Positions 18,115 through 26,570 are shown, counted from the stretch's first letter. The stretch is DNA of 50,688 nucleotides from Chryseobacterium sp. 39-10 (GCA_001898255.1 MKTK01000008.1:176990-227677); one strand, 5' to 3'. Translations and numbers: made by a program. The notes: generated by a model not told the origin, from the sequence alone.

Positions 18115-18240
18115 ATGAATTAGGTAAATTTAAGCATTATATAGTTTCATTTTCGGTGAAACGATACAACTAATTGCCTTTTTCTAAGAGATACGAACGA
18201 TATTCACAAAATGGCCACTCCAGTCAAAACTCCTCCTTGA

Positions 18241-19851
18241 TTATTTTTGACCACTTACAGAAAGGTTCTCGATGAAATAAGAAGGTGAAATTTTATTTCT
18301 CTTTTTGAAGGCGGAAGCAAAAACTTCACGCGAAGAAAATCCACATACTTCTGCAAGATAAGAGATCTTATACGCACGGTACTTGGGTTCATTGTACAGG
18401 AGTTTGGTAATATAATCAATACGGAGATTGTTGATGTAATTACTAAAGGTTTTTCCCTTTTCGTTCTTCAGGGTTTCGGAAGCATAGCGATGGTTGACCT
18501 CCATGTAATTGGCCAAATAATTTAAGCTTACATTATTTTTGAGGAACAGTTCAGCGTTTTCGAATGCTTCCAGTTTTCTCAGGATAGAATTAACGGTACT
18601 GTTAGAAATCTGTATTTTCTTTTCTTTCTCAACGAAATCAACTTCTTTTTGTGGTTTGGCTGAACTGTCTTTTTCAGTTTCAGCGGCAGCATTAAGCTGA
18701 CTTATTTTTGCAATGACATTCTCATATTCCTGATGAAGTCTCTTATTTTTATTCTTCCAGAAAATCCAGCCCAGAACAAGCAAAACGACACAAATAATGG
18801 ATGCCAATACCATCACCTTATTGAGGGTATTTCTATTCTCCACCTCTTTGTCAGAAATAATTTTATCAACGGAAGTATTGATGCTTTTTTGTTCTGTTCT
18901 TTTGAGACTGTCGTTTAGTTTTGTATACAAATCTGCGTACAGTTTAGATTTTTCCTTTTCACCGGTTTCCAGATATGCTTTGAACAAATTATTGTAAATA
19001 TCTTTGCGCATTTCGGGATGATCGTATTTTCGGGTAAGTTTTAAAGCTTTTTCAGCATAAAAAATAGATTGGGTATAATTTTTTTGTGAATAATAGAAAT
19101 CGGATAATGAAGAGTACAATATCACGACATTGCTTGGCAGGATCGTATATTTTGGGTCTTCATATATATTTAATGCTTTCTGATAATATTCTTCTGCTGT
19201 GGAATTTTGCTTCAATTCACTGTAATAAAGATCTGCCAGTCTGAAATATTGAAACCCAATTAAATCATATTTTGAATCAATAGTTGAGCGTTTTTCATTA
19301 TCAGATATTTTTGATAACTCTTCAAGACTTTTGTTTACGTAATAAATCATCTTTTTTACATCTTGATTCGCCTGACCAATGCAAACAGAATAACTATCAT
19401 AAATAAGGGCGGTGGTATAATGTCTTTTTGTTTGATCTACAATTTTATCAGCAAATATTTTTGCTTTATCAAGCGTTTGCAATGCTTGGTTATTCAGTCT
19501 TAGCATAGAATAGGAAGCGGCTAAGTCTCTGTACATTCCTGCTAAGCGATTGTAATCATTCAGTTTTAAAGACAGTTCTTCTATTCCTGAACTGATTTTA
19601 ATTACATTTTCATATTCCCCATTATTAAAATAAATTTTAGACAAAGCATCTTTACTTTCCAAAATTCCCTCGTCAAAACTGATATTTTCTGAGTCTTTTA
19701 ATGTTTTACTGTATATTTTGATAGACTGGGAAGCATATTGTTCCGACACTTTTTGTGCTCTATCCATTTCCTTTCTTATGGATTCCCGCGTTTGTGATGT
19801 ACACATGCAACTAAAAAAAACGAACAAAGAAATCAATAATCGATAGATCAT
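18241..19851 (-). CDS. Membrane-anchored TPR / AraC-type regulator
   Basis: 536 residues. A signal sequence (MIYRLLISLFVFFSCMC) is followed by about 300 residues of TPR repeats (YENVIKISSGIEELSLKLND, ALQTLDKAKIFADKIVD, SIFYAEKALKLTRKYDHPEM), a TM helix near residues 345-365 (VMVLASIICVVLLVLGWIFW), a coiled-coil linker and a C-terminal AraC/XylS HTH pair (VNHRYASETLKNEKGKTFSNYINNLR ... ISYLAEVCGFSSREVFASAFKK). The TPR part should sit in the periplasm and the HTH in the cytoplasm, so it can pass an extracytoplasmic signal to DNA. No kinase is present. The paralogue at 20677-22227 points the other way across an 825-bp gap. The targets are unknown. Confidence 0.9.
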   Translation of the reverse strand: MIYRLLISLFVFFSCMCTSQTRESIRKEMDRAQKVSEQYASQSIKIYSKTLKDSENISFDEGILESKDALSKIYFNNGEYENVIKISSGIEELSLKLNDYNRLAGMYRDLAASYSMLRLNNQALQTLDKAKIFADKIVDQTKRHYTTALIYDSYSVCIGQANQDVKKMIYYVNKSLEELSKISDNEKRSTIDSKYDLIGFQYFRLADLYYSELKQNSTAEEYYQKALNIYEDPKYTILPSNVVILYSSLSDFYYSQKNYTQSIFYAEKALKLTRKYDHPEMRKDIYNNLFKAYLETGEKEKSKLYADLYTKLNDSLKRTEQKSINTSVDKIISDKEVENRNTLNKVMVLASIICVVLLVLGWIFWKNKNKRLHQEYENVIAKISQLNAAAETEKDSSAKPQKEVDFVEKEKKIQISNSTVNSILRKLEAFENAELFLKNNVSLNYLANYMEVNHRYASETLKNEKGKTFSNYINNLRIDYITKLLYNEPKYRAYKISYLAEVCGFSSREVFASAFKKRNKISPSYFIENLSVSGQK

Positions 19852-20635
19852 AATAAAAGCGAATCACGTATTAATTGTAAAATGTAACTATCCTTGCATC
19901 AATTTTTATAAAAATATTCTTTATTTTATGCAGTTTAAAAACTTATATCAAACAAGGTCCTATCTGGGAATCTCTTGAAAGTGAAAAACATAGAAAATTT
20001 TAATGCATAAAAAATAAAACTAGTAAAAAATTGCGTGCCTGCAAAAATAATTAAAAAAGAGCAGTGAATGGTTGCAATGAATAATTTTTAAAGCAAAAAA
20101 AACATCCATAGTTCATAAATAGTGTAAGACTCTTATTTATTGGCTGTTATATTATGGTACTACCTCTTTTAGATGAGAGTAATTGCGGAAATTATAACAG
20201 CAATATCATGGAAAATATAACAGGTAGTAATTTTATCTCTTGTCATTTGCTTGCAATTTGTATTGCACATCTGTACGCCCCGCTTAAAAAAACACTTTTC
20301 ATAAGTATAAATATGATTAACCTTAAAACGTAATAAACAAAATGAAACCAGCTTGCGAAGGAATTGCACGTCACCAAATACACTAGTCAAAAAAGTTCTA
20401 AGACCATGTAAAAAGCAGTAAATCGTCATTGAAATCAAGGTGTTGCAGCAAAATAAAATGAGAGCGGTGAAAATATAGAGTATTTTTTTATCAACTTATC
20501 GAAGCAGGCAGACCACCAAAAATTCAAGGGCGCTAAAGAAAGTCATTGTTATGAGAAATTATTTTCAAACAATTCAATATTTTCTGATGAATATCACTAA
20601 AAAATCTATCATTTTCATGAATATGATACATGTCA
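19852..20635. other. Long AT-rich intergenic region between the two regulators
   Basis: About 780 bp, A/T-rich, between divergent paralogues. No reading frame here has a domain, a signal peptide or a good start. Many short poly-A and poly-T runs occur but I see no repeat array, RNA gene or terminator. It probably holds the control region of both regulators; I could not find a consensus promoter for the minus-strand gene. Confidence 0.5.
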
Positions 20636-20668
20636 TTGACTTCAAATATGCGTATTGTCGTAGCTTTG
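20636..20668 (+). promoter_or_regulatory. Predicted promoter of the second TPR-AraC gene
   Basis: TTG (20636-20638), 22-bp spacer, TAGCTTTG (20661-20668). It lies 8 bp before the ATG at 20677 and downstream of the first in-frame ATG at 20551, which argues that 20677 is the real start and that the leader is very short. Confidence 0.45.
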
Positions 20669-20676
20669 CGAGGTAT

Positions 20677-22227
20677 ATGAAAAGATCATTACTGCTGTTT
20701 ATTTTTGCTTTTTCATTCGTTGTTGCACAGGATCCGGCTGAGTATAATAAGGTATATTCAAGAACATACATAGAAATTGCTCCCAAAAGTATTGATCAGG
20801 CATTAAAAATTGCGGATTCTTTGTATGAGAAGTCTGAAGATCGCATTTTTAAGACTCGAAGTTTGATGCTTTCGGCAACGTTATATCAACAGAAAGGCGA
20901 TATCAATAAAGCGGTTGAGTATGCATTAAGATCCGAAAAGATTATTAATGAAACAAATGATTTCTCTTGGAAATCAAGAGTATATGGATTTCTTGCCAGC
21001 CAATACCGTTTTCTCAAGTTAAATGAAAAATCCAGAGAGTATGCTTTAAAAGCCATTGAACAAAGTGGCTTTATCGAGGATAAAGAGAAAGCAAACAGCA
21101 CCATTGGTCTGATTTATCAGGAACTTGCCCACTCTGCAATAGATCAGGAGCGTTATCAGGAGGCAAGAAGTTATGTTTTGCAATCTCAAAAGCATTTTGC
21201 TGGTGTGAAACAAAACCGGGAAGCGTTACTCGGTCACAATCAGCAACTGTTGGGGCTTATTGATTATAAAGAAGGAAAAATTCCAGATGCGATACAGCAT
21301 TACAAAAGTGGATTGAATATCACCAAAGCCACTCCTGCATACTACATTAGAGCTTTAATTTTTTCAGGTTTGACAAGAATCTATTTGGACAACAAAGATT
21401 TGAAGACCGCTAAAATCTATCTGGATGAAGCAAAAAAAATAGCCAGCCAAACGGAATATCTTGAAGTGAAGCGAGATTATGAGGAGGCAGCTGCTTCGTA
21501 TTTTGCTGCCTCCAACGATTTAAAAAGCATGTTGAAGGTCATTAAAAATAAAGACTCCCTTGGCCGAATTATCGATGATAAGGCGCAACATTTCTTAAGC
21601 AAGGAATTTAACAATCTTGAAGACAAGAATGTGCGTATTGAAAAAGGAAGCTCTGTTAAAAATATTTTCATTTATACCTTTGGTGGTCTGCTGCTTGTGG
21701 CGCTTTTGGTTTTTGGGTGGATAAAAATTAAACAAAAAAGGGACATTAAACGCTTTGAGGATCTGATAGAACGAGTGCGAAATGAAAAGATCTACGAGAT
21801 GAATGGGGATTCAGAAAAAGATGAAAAACCTGTGGATTATCAGGGTTTTTCCATTCCTCAGGAGACGGAACAAAGACTTTTGCAACAACTGGAGAACTTC
21901 GAAAACTCTGTGCTCTATACTCAAAAAAATATGTCACTATCTGTGTTGGCAGGTTTGCTGGAGACCAATACCAAATACCTCTCGTACGTCATCAACAACC
22001 ATAAAAAGAAGAGTTTCCAGCATTATATCAACGGCCTGCGGATTCAGTACATCATTCAAAAACTGAAAAATGATCCTGTTTACCGGCAGTATAAGATCGC
22101 TGTATTGTCGGAAGAATCCGGATTTTCTTCTCCTAACAAATTTTCTATGGTTTTTAAAAAGTTTACCGAAATTACCCCTTCCCAGTTTATCAAATACTTG
22201 GACGAAACCAAAGTAAGCAATAACTAA
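20677..22227 (+). CDS. Membrane-anchored TPR / AraC-type regulator, paralogue
   Basis: 516 residues from ATG 20677, where a proper signal sequence begins (MKRSLLLFIFAFSFVVAQ); an open frame extends 42 codons upstream but lacks one and would cover the promoter. The protein has TPR repeats (AVEYALRSEKIINETNDFSW, REYALKAIEQSGFIEDKEKA, AIQHYKSGLNITKATPAYY), a TM helix (IFIYTFGGLLLVALLVFGWI), a charged linker with KPVDYQGFSIPQETEQ, and an AraC HTH (LLETNTKYLSYVINNHKKKSFQHYINGLR ... AVLSEESGFSSPNKFSMVFKKF). The architecture equals that of the minus-strand gene at 18241. The exported-protein cluster lies directly downstream on the same strand and is the obvious candidate target. Confidence 0.9.
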   Translation: MKRSLLLFIFAFSFVVAQDPAEYNKVYSRTYIEIAPKSIDQALKIADSLYEKSEDRIFKTRSLMLSATLYQQKGDINKAVEYALRSEKIINETNDFSWKSRVYGFLASQYRFLKLNEKSREYALKAIEQSGFIEDKEKANSTIGLIYQELAHSAIDQERYQEARSYVLQSQKHFAGVKQNREALLGHNQQLLGLIDYKEGKIPDAIQHYKSGLNITKATPAYYIRALIFSGLTRIYLDNKDLKTAKIYLDEAKKIASQTEYLEVKRDYEEAAASYFAASNDLKSMLKVIKNKDSLGRIIDDKAQHFLSKEFNNLEDKNVRIEKGSSVKNIFIYTFGGLLLVALLVFGWIKIKQKRDIKRFEDLIERVRNEKIYEMNGDSEKDEKPVDYQGFSIPQETEQRLLQQLENFENSVLYTQKNMSLSVLAGLLETNTKYLSYVINNHKKKSFQHYINGLRIQYIIQKLKNDPVYRQYKIAVLSEESGFSSPNKFSMVFKKFTEITPSQFIKYLDETKVSNN

Positions 22228-22240
22228 ATTGCGCAATTTA
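22225..22240. repeat. 16-bp perfect palindrome at the end of the TPR-AraC gene
   Basis: TAAATTGCGCAATTTA is self-complementary over all 16 bases and contains the stop codon. No T run follows it, so it is not a usual terminator. It lies about 60 bp upstream of the -7 element of the next gene, where an operator could act. Confidence 0.5.
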
Positions 22241-22300
22241 TCTCGTATCGTTTTAACGAATGCGGTAACACAAACATTTTCATAATCATACCCGGCAAAA

Positions 22301-22308
22301 TACTTTTG
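22301..22308 (+). promoter_or_regulatory. Predicted -7 element of the exported-protein cluster
   Basis: TACTTTTG matches TAnnTTTG. No TTG is present 17-23 bp upstream, as might be expected of an activator-dependent promoter. The 5' UTR to ATG 22397 would be about 85 nt. Confidence 0.35.
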
Positions 22309-22396
22309 TAAAAACGAAAAAGTATTGGGTTATAGATTTCCTTTTAGATTACAGACTGCTTGTGTAGGATACTGGGGATCGAAATTCGGTCTTCGA

Positions 22397-22960
22397 ATGT
22401 TCTTCCTACTCGTCCTATGGTCGTCTCTATTCGATGCCCAGATGTTTACCCAGGGCGATCCGATGGTTGTTGGTTTCAAGGGAAACATCATCAAATCGGA
22501 CAGTTTATCAACTGTCACTCTTCATAAAACTTCGTCAACGGTTAAGATTTTCATTACGAAAGGTGCAGTGATCAGCAATTTGCCGGATAATATCGAAGTT
22601 GTAGAGGTAAAACTTCCAATCGCAAGAACCAAAAGCGCCCCAGCCAAGAGAGCTATTGCCGTTCGGCAAAATCCAAAAAAAGAAAAGCAGCTTCCTACTA
22701 AGGCCATTACTGTTCGTTATACTTCATTGCGTAACGACAGTCTTTCTGAGATAAAAAGTGATGGCACTAGTGCAATAGCATCATCATCACCTACAAAATT
22801 AAGTGCTATTCATTTAAATAGAGACAAATGGAATGCGATCCACTTTATTTGCTACAGTAAAATTCCGCTCTTGAATGCAACTGCCATTTCATTCAATGAA
22901 TTACAAAGTTTTTCTATTCGCCCACCGCCTTTATTACACTTGCCATTCTTTCAATCTTAA
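22397..22960 (+). CDS. Exported protein of unknown function
   Basis: 187 residues from ATG 22397 (MFFLLVLWSSLFDAQ, a short signal peptide). The open frame extends upstream to a TTG at 22325 but without a better start. After the signal come GDPMVVGFKGNIIKSDSLST and alternating strands, then a strongly basic stretch (residues about 80-120: many Lys/Arg with Ala/Pro), and a Pro-rich end (SIRPPPLLHLPFFQS). I recognise no domain. It is the first gene after the TPR-AraC regulator and 56 bp before another exported protein, so it probably belongs to the same cluster. Confidence 0.55.
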   Translation: MFFLLVLWSSLFDAQMFTQGDPMVVGFKGNIIKSDSLSTVTLHKTSSTVKIFITKGAVISNLPDNIEVVEVKLPIARTKSAPAKRAIAVRQNPKKEKQLPTKAITVRYTSLRNDSLSEIKSDGTSAIASSSPTKLSAIHLNRDKWNAIHFICYSKIPLLNATAISFNELQSFSIRPPPLLHLPFFQS

Positions 22961-23016
22961 AAAAAGTCTGCCTTTTTATTGGCAGATGTACATTTCAAAT
23001 ATTAAATAAACAAATA

Positions 23017-23703
23017 ATGATACAAAATAGAATAAAAAAATTAGCTGTTCTTTGCCAACTTGCAGTTGCAACTTTGCTGCTGAGTGGTGCTGGTTTTCTT
23101 TCGGCACAAAGCAAAGGACAAACCTTACAAAAATCCGAAGAACAGATTACAGTTTCTTACAAGTCCGCATTTTCTTACCCCTTAAACAGTGATATGCGAT
23201 GGGAAGTCCATAACCCTGCCGGAAAATCAATTAAAAAAGGAAGTGGAAGCATTGAAAACTTTACTTTTAATCAACCTGGTAATTATGTTGTAAAACTTTC
23301 GGATACAGCTAAACACGATCCCAACGACTGTACTCATCAACATTTTCCAGACCAGCTGAACATCACTGTAAGTCCCTACTACATGGCATTTGATCTGAAT
23401 ACCGTGAAAACTTCCAGAACACTTACAGGTGGATCTGCCACGGGAACTTTGGTAACGGTAAACGTAGACTTTGATTCGTATGACAAGCAAGTGGCTTCAT
23501 ACAATCGTGATTTTCTTACCGCTGGTGTAGGTACTACCATTACAGGAAAACTTAAAAATGGAGAAATCACGCTAAAACCGGGAAAAAATACGCTCGAATT
23601 TGTTCTGGATGGTATTGCAACTACAGGTAATTATATTATGATTGATTTTATCGACATTAATGGCGTAGTACAATCTTATGGATTAACTCAAAAAATACAA
23701 TAA
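23017..23703 (+). CDS. Exported protein with PKD/Ig-like segment, unknown function
   Basis: 228 residues. Signal peptide: basic start (MIQNRIKKLA), hydrophobic core and cleavage near GFLSAQSKG. Residues about 45-110 read like a PKD or Ig-like sandwich (WEVHNPAGKSIKKGSGS, FTFNQPGNYVVKLSD), with a His/Asp/Cys patch (DPNDCTHQHFPD). The second half is a further beta domain (TVNVDFDSYDKQVASYNRDF, GIATTGNYIMIDFIDINGVV). It has no T9SS tail. Only 1 bp separates it from the following RCC1 gene, so the two are co-transcribed and may be translationally coupled. Confidence 0.72.
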   Translation: MIQNRIKKLAVLCQLAVATLLLSGAGFLSAQSKGQTLQKSEEQITVSYKSAFSYPLNSDMRWEVHNPAGKSIKKGSGSIENFTFNQPGNYVVKLSDTAKHDPNDCTHQHFPDQLNITVSPYYMAFDLNTVKTSRTLTGGSATGTLVTVNVDFDSYDKQVASYNRDFLTAGVGTTITGKLKNGEITLKPGKNTLEFVLDGIATTGNYIMIDFIDINGVVQSYGLTQKIQ

Positions 23704-23704
23704 A

Positions 23705-24109
23705 ATGAAAAAAATAGTATATCTACTTTCTACCACCTTATTGCTTTTATCCGGTATCTTGTCCGAGTCTAAAGCGCAGTATTGTGTTTCCGGGGATTGT
23801 AACCCAAATACTTACGTAAACAGTGTTGATCCCAACACCATAGAGTATGATAACATGGTAAGTGTTTTTCACTCTACCATCGTTCGCGAATCCAGTGGAC
23901 TGGTAAAAGTATGGGGACAGGGAATTGCACAGAATGGTAGCGGAACCAACGGTAATGTTGCTCCGCCACAGGAGCTTAATGGCACGAACTACGGTACTGG
24001 AACCAACCAACTTTCCGGTACCATTCTAAAATTTGCAGGAGGAAGTAATACAAATAGTCAGCAATTTGCAGTACTCACCACCAATGGATTATATGTATGG
24101 GGGGGATAG
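23705..24109 (+). CDS. RCC1-type surface protein, 5' part of a frameshifted gene
   Basis: 134 residues: signal peptide (MKKIVYLLSTTLLLLSGILS, cleavage near ESKAQ) and the first RCC1 blades (SSGLVKVWGQGIAQNGSG, FAVLTTNGLYVWGG). The frame stops at TAG 24107-24109 right after seven G (24099-24105). With six G the codons would read Tyr-Val-Trp-Gly-Asp-Ser and run on into the long frame that follows, restoring one protein of about 669 residues (23705-25715). It is therefore the N-terminal half of a gene split by a +1 change. It starts 1 bp after the preceding exported-protein gene. Confidence 0.75.
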   Translation: MKKIVYLLSTTLLLLSGILSESKAQYCVSGDCNPNTYVNSVDPNTIEYDNMVSVFHSTIVRESSGLVKVWGQGIAQNGSGTNGNVAPPQELNGTNYGTGTNQLSGTILKFAGGSNTNSQQFAVLTTNGLYVWGG

Positions 24110-25715
24110 TACGGTCATGATTCCCAATGTGGCAAATGTGGCAAATGGACAATTCAGAAAGGTTACGGTCAACTCTAAAGCCGACGGACTTCCCACAGGC
24201 GTAAGTCCTGATGATGTAAAGATGATGTTCGGAACCCGAGGGGCTTTAGCCATTGTGACCTGTACAGGAGCGGCTTATGTGCTTTCGGCAAACGGAAATC
24301 TTTATAGTGATGGTGCGGCGGATAGTGGCACAAACGATCTTTTATGGCACCGCGTAAGTACAGCAGTAAATACACCGCTGACGAATGTGGTAGCTGTACG
24401 GGGAACTTATCAAGCACTCATGGCACTTACCGCCACTGGTGAGATTTATACTTGGGGAAATGGTACCCGTTTAGGTAATAATACTGCAGCTTCAGACAGA
24501 TCTTTTGCAACCCTCATGACCAAACCAACCGGTGTTACCCCAAAAATGATTGGGATGACAACGGGTTCATCCTACTATCTCCTGGGAACCAATAACCAAT
24601 TGTACTCGTTGGGTAATAACACAAACAGGCAATTAGGGGATGGAACTAATACAAATAGAAACTCTTGGGTTACTGTGTCCGCTACCAACACGATCAGTGG
24701 AACTACTTACACGCTGGGCGCTAATGTTGTATGGATCAGCCCACAGGAACATGATGGAAATGCTGGTTATGCTGCAATTAATGTTTTAACCACCGATGGA
24801 AAACTTTGGGCATGGGGCAGTAATGACACAGGAATGATCGGTGGTGGCAGCAGCAATGCAACCCTTAATCCTACTTATATGCCGGGAAGAACTACAGGGG
24901 CTTATGATGCGACGAGACTAAACCTCGACGATAAAATCATTGCCGTAGAAACCGGAGGACACACGACACTTACCGTTAAACAATGTACCACCCGATTTGG
25001 GTATGTGGGGCATAAAATCAGGGGAAGTATGTCCAATAATACTACGGATAATGGCACAGAACAAACCTATACATTCGGTGCAACCTCCACACTTGCGATT
25101 TGTGGAGCCATAACTGCGCCCGATCTGCTTAATCTGAAAATTTGTCAGGGATTAACCGCCAACCTCGCCAACGCCGAACCGGCCGCCTTACCAATTGGTG
25201 TTACAGGAATTAAATGGTGGACAGATGCTGCTGCAACCATTCCGGTAAGTAATCCTGCAGCTGTAGGTCCGGGAACTTACTATGCTACATTTGACGGGCT
25301 TGCCCTCGCCGCTCCATGCGTATCATCAATGACGGTTTCCTACTTACAGTCGGGAGATGCTGGTTACAGCAACTGTGGATGCTACAAACCCGGAATTATT
25401 GATAACGGAAAGGCATTAGATACCAAAGTAGGAATTACTGCCCTTTCAAGAGCAGGCACTACCGATACCGACCAATGGCCAATGGCAAGAAAAGGAGGAT
25501 GGATCGCGATGGAAGCAAAAACAAAAGGATTTGTTCCCAACAGAGTAGAGTTCGATAATACCACAGGAAATCCGGTAGGCATTGCAGTAGCAAACTTTGT
25601 GGAAGGTATGATGGTTTACGATAAGACCAACAAATGTATGAAAATGTTCACCCTCAAATCAGGAGATACAAGTATGAAGTGGCACTGCATCGCAACTCAA
25701 ACTTGTCCTGATTAA
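24033..25715 (+). CDS. RCC1-type surface protein, 3' part of a frameshifted gene
   Basis: The frame is open from 24033 but matches the protein only from about 24106 on. Residues after that point carry RCC1 blades (GEIYTWGNGTRLGNN, QLYSLGNNTNRQLGDG, KLWAWGSNDTGMIGGG), then a beta-rich region with LKICQGLTANLANAEP and YYATFDG typical of Bacteroidota adhesins, and a C-terminal part ending VEGMMVYDKTNKCMKMF ... WHCIATQTCPD. There is no type A Por tail, unlike the RCC1 protein at 15249. Without slippage this half has no signal peptide and would not be exported. It is followed after 19 bp by another small exported protein. Confidence 0.72.
   Translation: MQEEVIQIVSNLQYSPPMDYMYGGDSTVMIPNVANVANGQFRKVTVNSKADGLPTGVSPDDVKMMFGTRGALAIVTCTGAAYVLSANGNLYSDGAADSGTNDLLWHRVSTAVNTPLTNVVAVRGTYQALMALTATGEIYTWGNGTRLGNNTAASDRSFATLMTKPTGVTPKMIGMTTGSSYYLLGTNNQLYSLGNNTNRQLGDGTNTNRNSWVTVSATNTISGTTYTLGANVVWISPQEHDGNAGYAAINVLTTDGKLWAWGSNDTGMIGGGSSNATLNPTYMPGRTTGAYDATRLNLDDKIIAVETGGHTTLTVKQCTTRFGYVGHKIRGSMSNNTTDNGTEQTYTFGATSTLAICGAITAPDLLNLKICQGLTANLANAEPAALPIGVTGIKWWTDAAATIPVSNPAAVGPGTYYATFDGLALAAPCVSSMTVSYLQSGDAGYSNCGCYKPGIIDNGKALDTKVGITALSRAGTTDTDQWPMARKGGWIAMEAKTKGFVPNRVEFDNTTGNPVGIAVANFVEGMMVYDKTNKCMKMFTLKSGDTSMKWHCIATQTCPD
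24099..24105 (+). repeat. G7 tract at the frameshift point
   Basis: Seven consecutive G between codons for Tyr-Val-Trp and Asp-Ser-Thr. Six G would join the two open halves of the RCC1 gene in frame. Homopolymers of this kind are prone to slippage in replication and to sequencing error. Confidence 0.9.
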
Positions 25716-25734
25716 TTATAAAAAAAGAAAAAAC

Positions 25735-26274
25735 ATGAAAAAATTAACTTTATTTATATCCGTTCTTTTTGCAATCGGCTTGCAAGCACAGGTCGCCATC
25801 GGAAAAACCAATGTTACCAATAATTCAGTATCGTTAGAGTTTGCCACCACCGAAAACCGTGGACTCATTTTGCCCTACGTCACCGATAAATCGGGAATTG
25901 TGGCAGAAGGAACCATTATCTATGATGCCACTGCAGATCATAAGGTGAAGTACCTCAAAAACAACGGAACGTGGGTTAACCTTAGTGAAGATGATGGCAC
26001 AACAGCAACCATCGGCACTGCCGATTTGACTATTCAAGGAACTGGAAGAACCGAAAAAGAGTTGGCCAAAACCGTCATCGGACCCAATCCGTCTACAGAT
26101 GGTACTGCGGGAATTTTGGTACTCACCGCAACCAATAAAGCCATGATACTTCCAAAAGTAGCCAGCCCTCACCTCAACATCTATAATCCTGCTGCAGGAC
26201 TTATGGTGTACGATACAACGGCGAAGCAACTTGCGGTGTACAACGGCAAGGTGTGGACCTTTTGGAAACCCTAA
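25735..26274 (+). CDS. Small exported protein with MVYD-type C-terminal repeat
   Basis: 179 residues. Signal peptide MKKLTLFISVLFAIGLQAQ. Mature part: VAIGKTNVTNNSVSLEFA-TTENRGLILPYV, a start frequent in Chryseobacterium surface proteins, then two strands-plus-turn units: IIYDATADHKVKYLKNNGTWVNL and LMVYDTTAKQLAVYNGKVWTFW. The G-L/M-M-V-Y-D-x-T-x-K pattern is shared with the C-terminus of the upstream RCC1 protein. Such YD/YN units occur in tail-fibre-like and surface proteins; no enzymatic role is visible. It is the last gene of the cluster, with a terminator after it. Confidence 0.72.
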   Translation: MKKLTLFISVLFAIGLQAQVAIGKTNVTNNSVSLEFATTENRGLILPYVTDKSGIVAEGTIIYDATADHKVKYLKNNGTWVNLSEDDGTTATIGTADLTIQGTGRTEKELAKTVIGPNPSTDGTAGILVLTATNKAMILPKVASPHLNIYNPAAGLMVYDTTAKQLAVYNGKVWTFWKP

Positions 26275-26296
26275 AACATAAATTCTCTATACCAGA

Positions 26297-26331
26297 AGAG
26301 TTGCCACTATGATAGAGGCAGCTCTTTTTTT
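26297..26331 (+). terminator. Rho-independent terminator of the exported-protein cluster
   Basis: AGAGTTGCC/GGCAGCTCT (9 bp, one T-G pair, 11-nt loop) followed by seven T, 22 bp after the stop codon. Confidence 0.8.
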
Positions 26332-26543
26332 ATGAAAAATTCCAACTTCTGAATTGAGATCTACTATAATGGAGCATGAATCGTCATTACTGATCGATTT
26401 GTTATGCTTTCTAAGTGAAACAGCTTTTAAATCTTAATAAACGCAGTCAACAGTAAATAGCTTTTCATCGCGCATTCTGCACCCAGCATGATGATAAAAC
26501 GCAGATTTTCACGTCAATATGAAACCATGTAACATAAAAACAT

Positions 26544-26551
26544 TATATTTG
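26544..26551 (+). promoter_or_regulatory. Predicted -7 element of the serine hydrolase gene
   Basis: TATATTTG matches TAnnTTTG, 19 bp before the ATG. No clear -33 TTG is present. The 240 bp upstream, after the terminator, hold nothing else that I can support. Confidence 0.35.
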
Positions 26552-26570
26552 GTGGAAACCAAAAAGCATT

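Noticed and set aside
18142-18155. 14-bp sequence TAGTTTCATTTTCG repeated at 39876-39889
   Set aside because: Low-complexity and AT-rich; a few identical 14-mers are expected by chance in a window of this size, and the two contexts differ.
20169-20438. 89-codon open frame on the minus strand in the gap between the regulators
   Set aside because: No conserved features and no promoter or terminator; probably chance.
20551-20676. 42-codon N-terminal extension of the second TPR-AraC gene
   Set aside because: The signal peptide begins at 20677 and a consensus promoter lies within the extension.
22967-22986. Hairpin TCTGCC/GGCAGA between two exported-protein genes
   Set aside because: The T run follows only on the minus strand, where no gene needs a terminator; on the plus strand it has no T tail.
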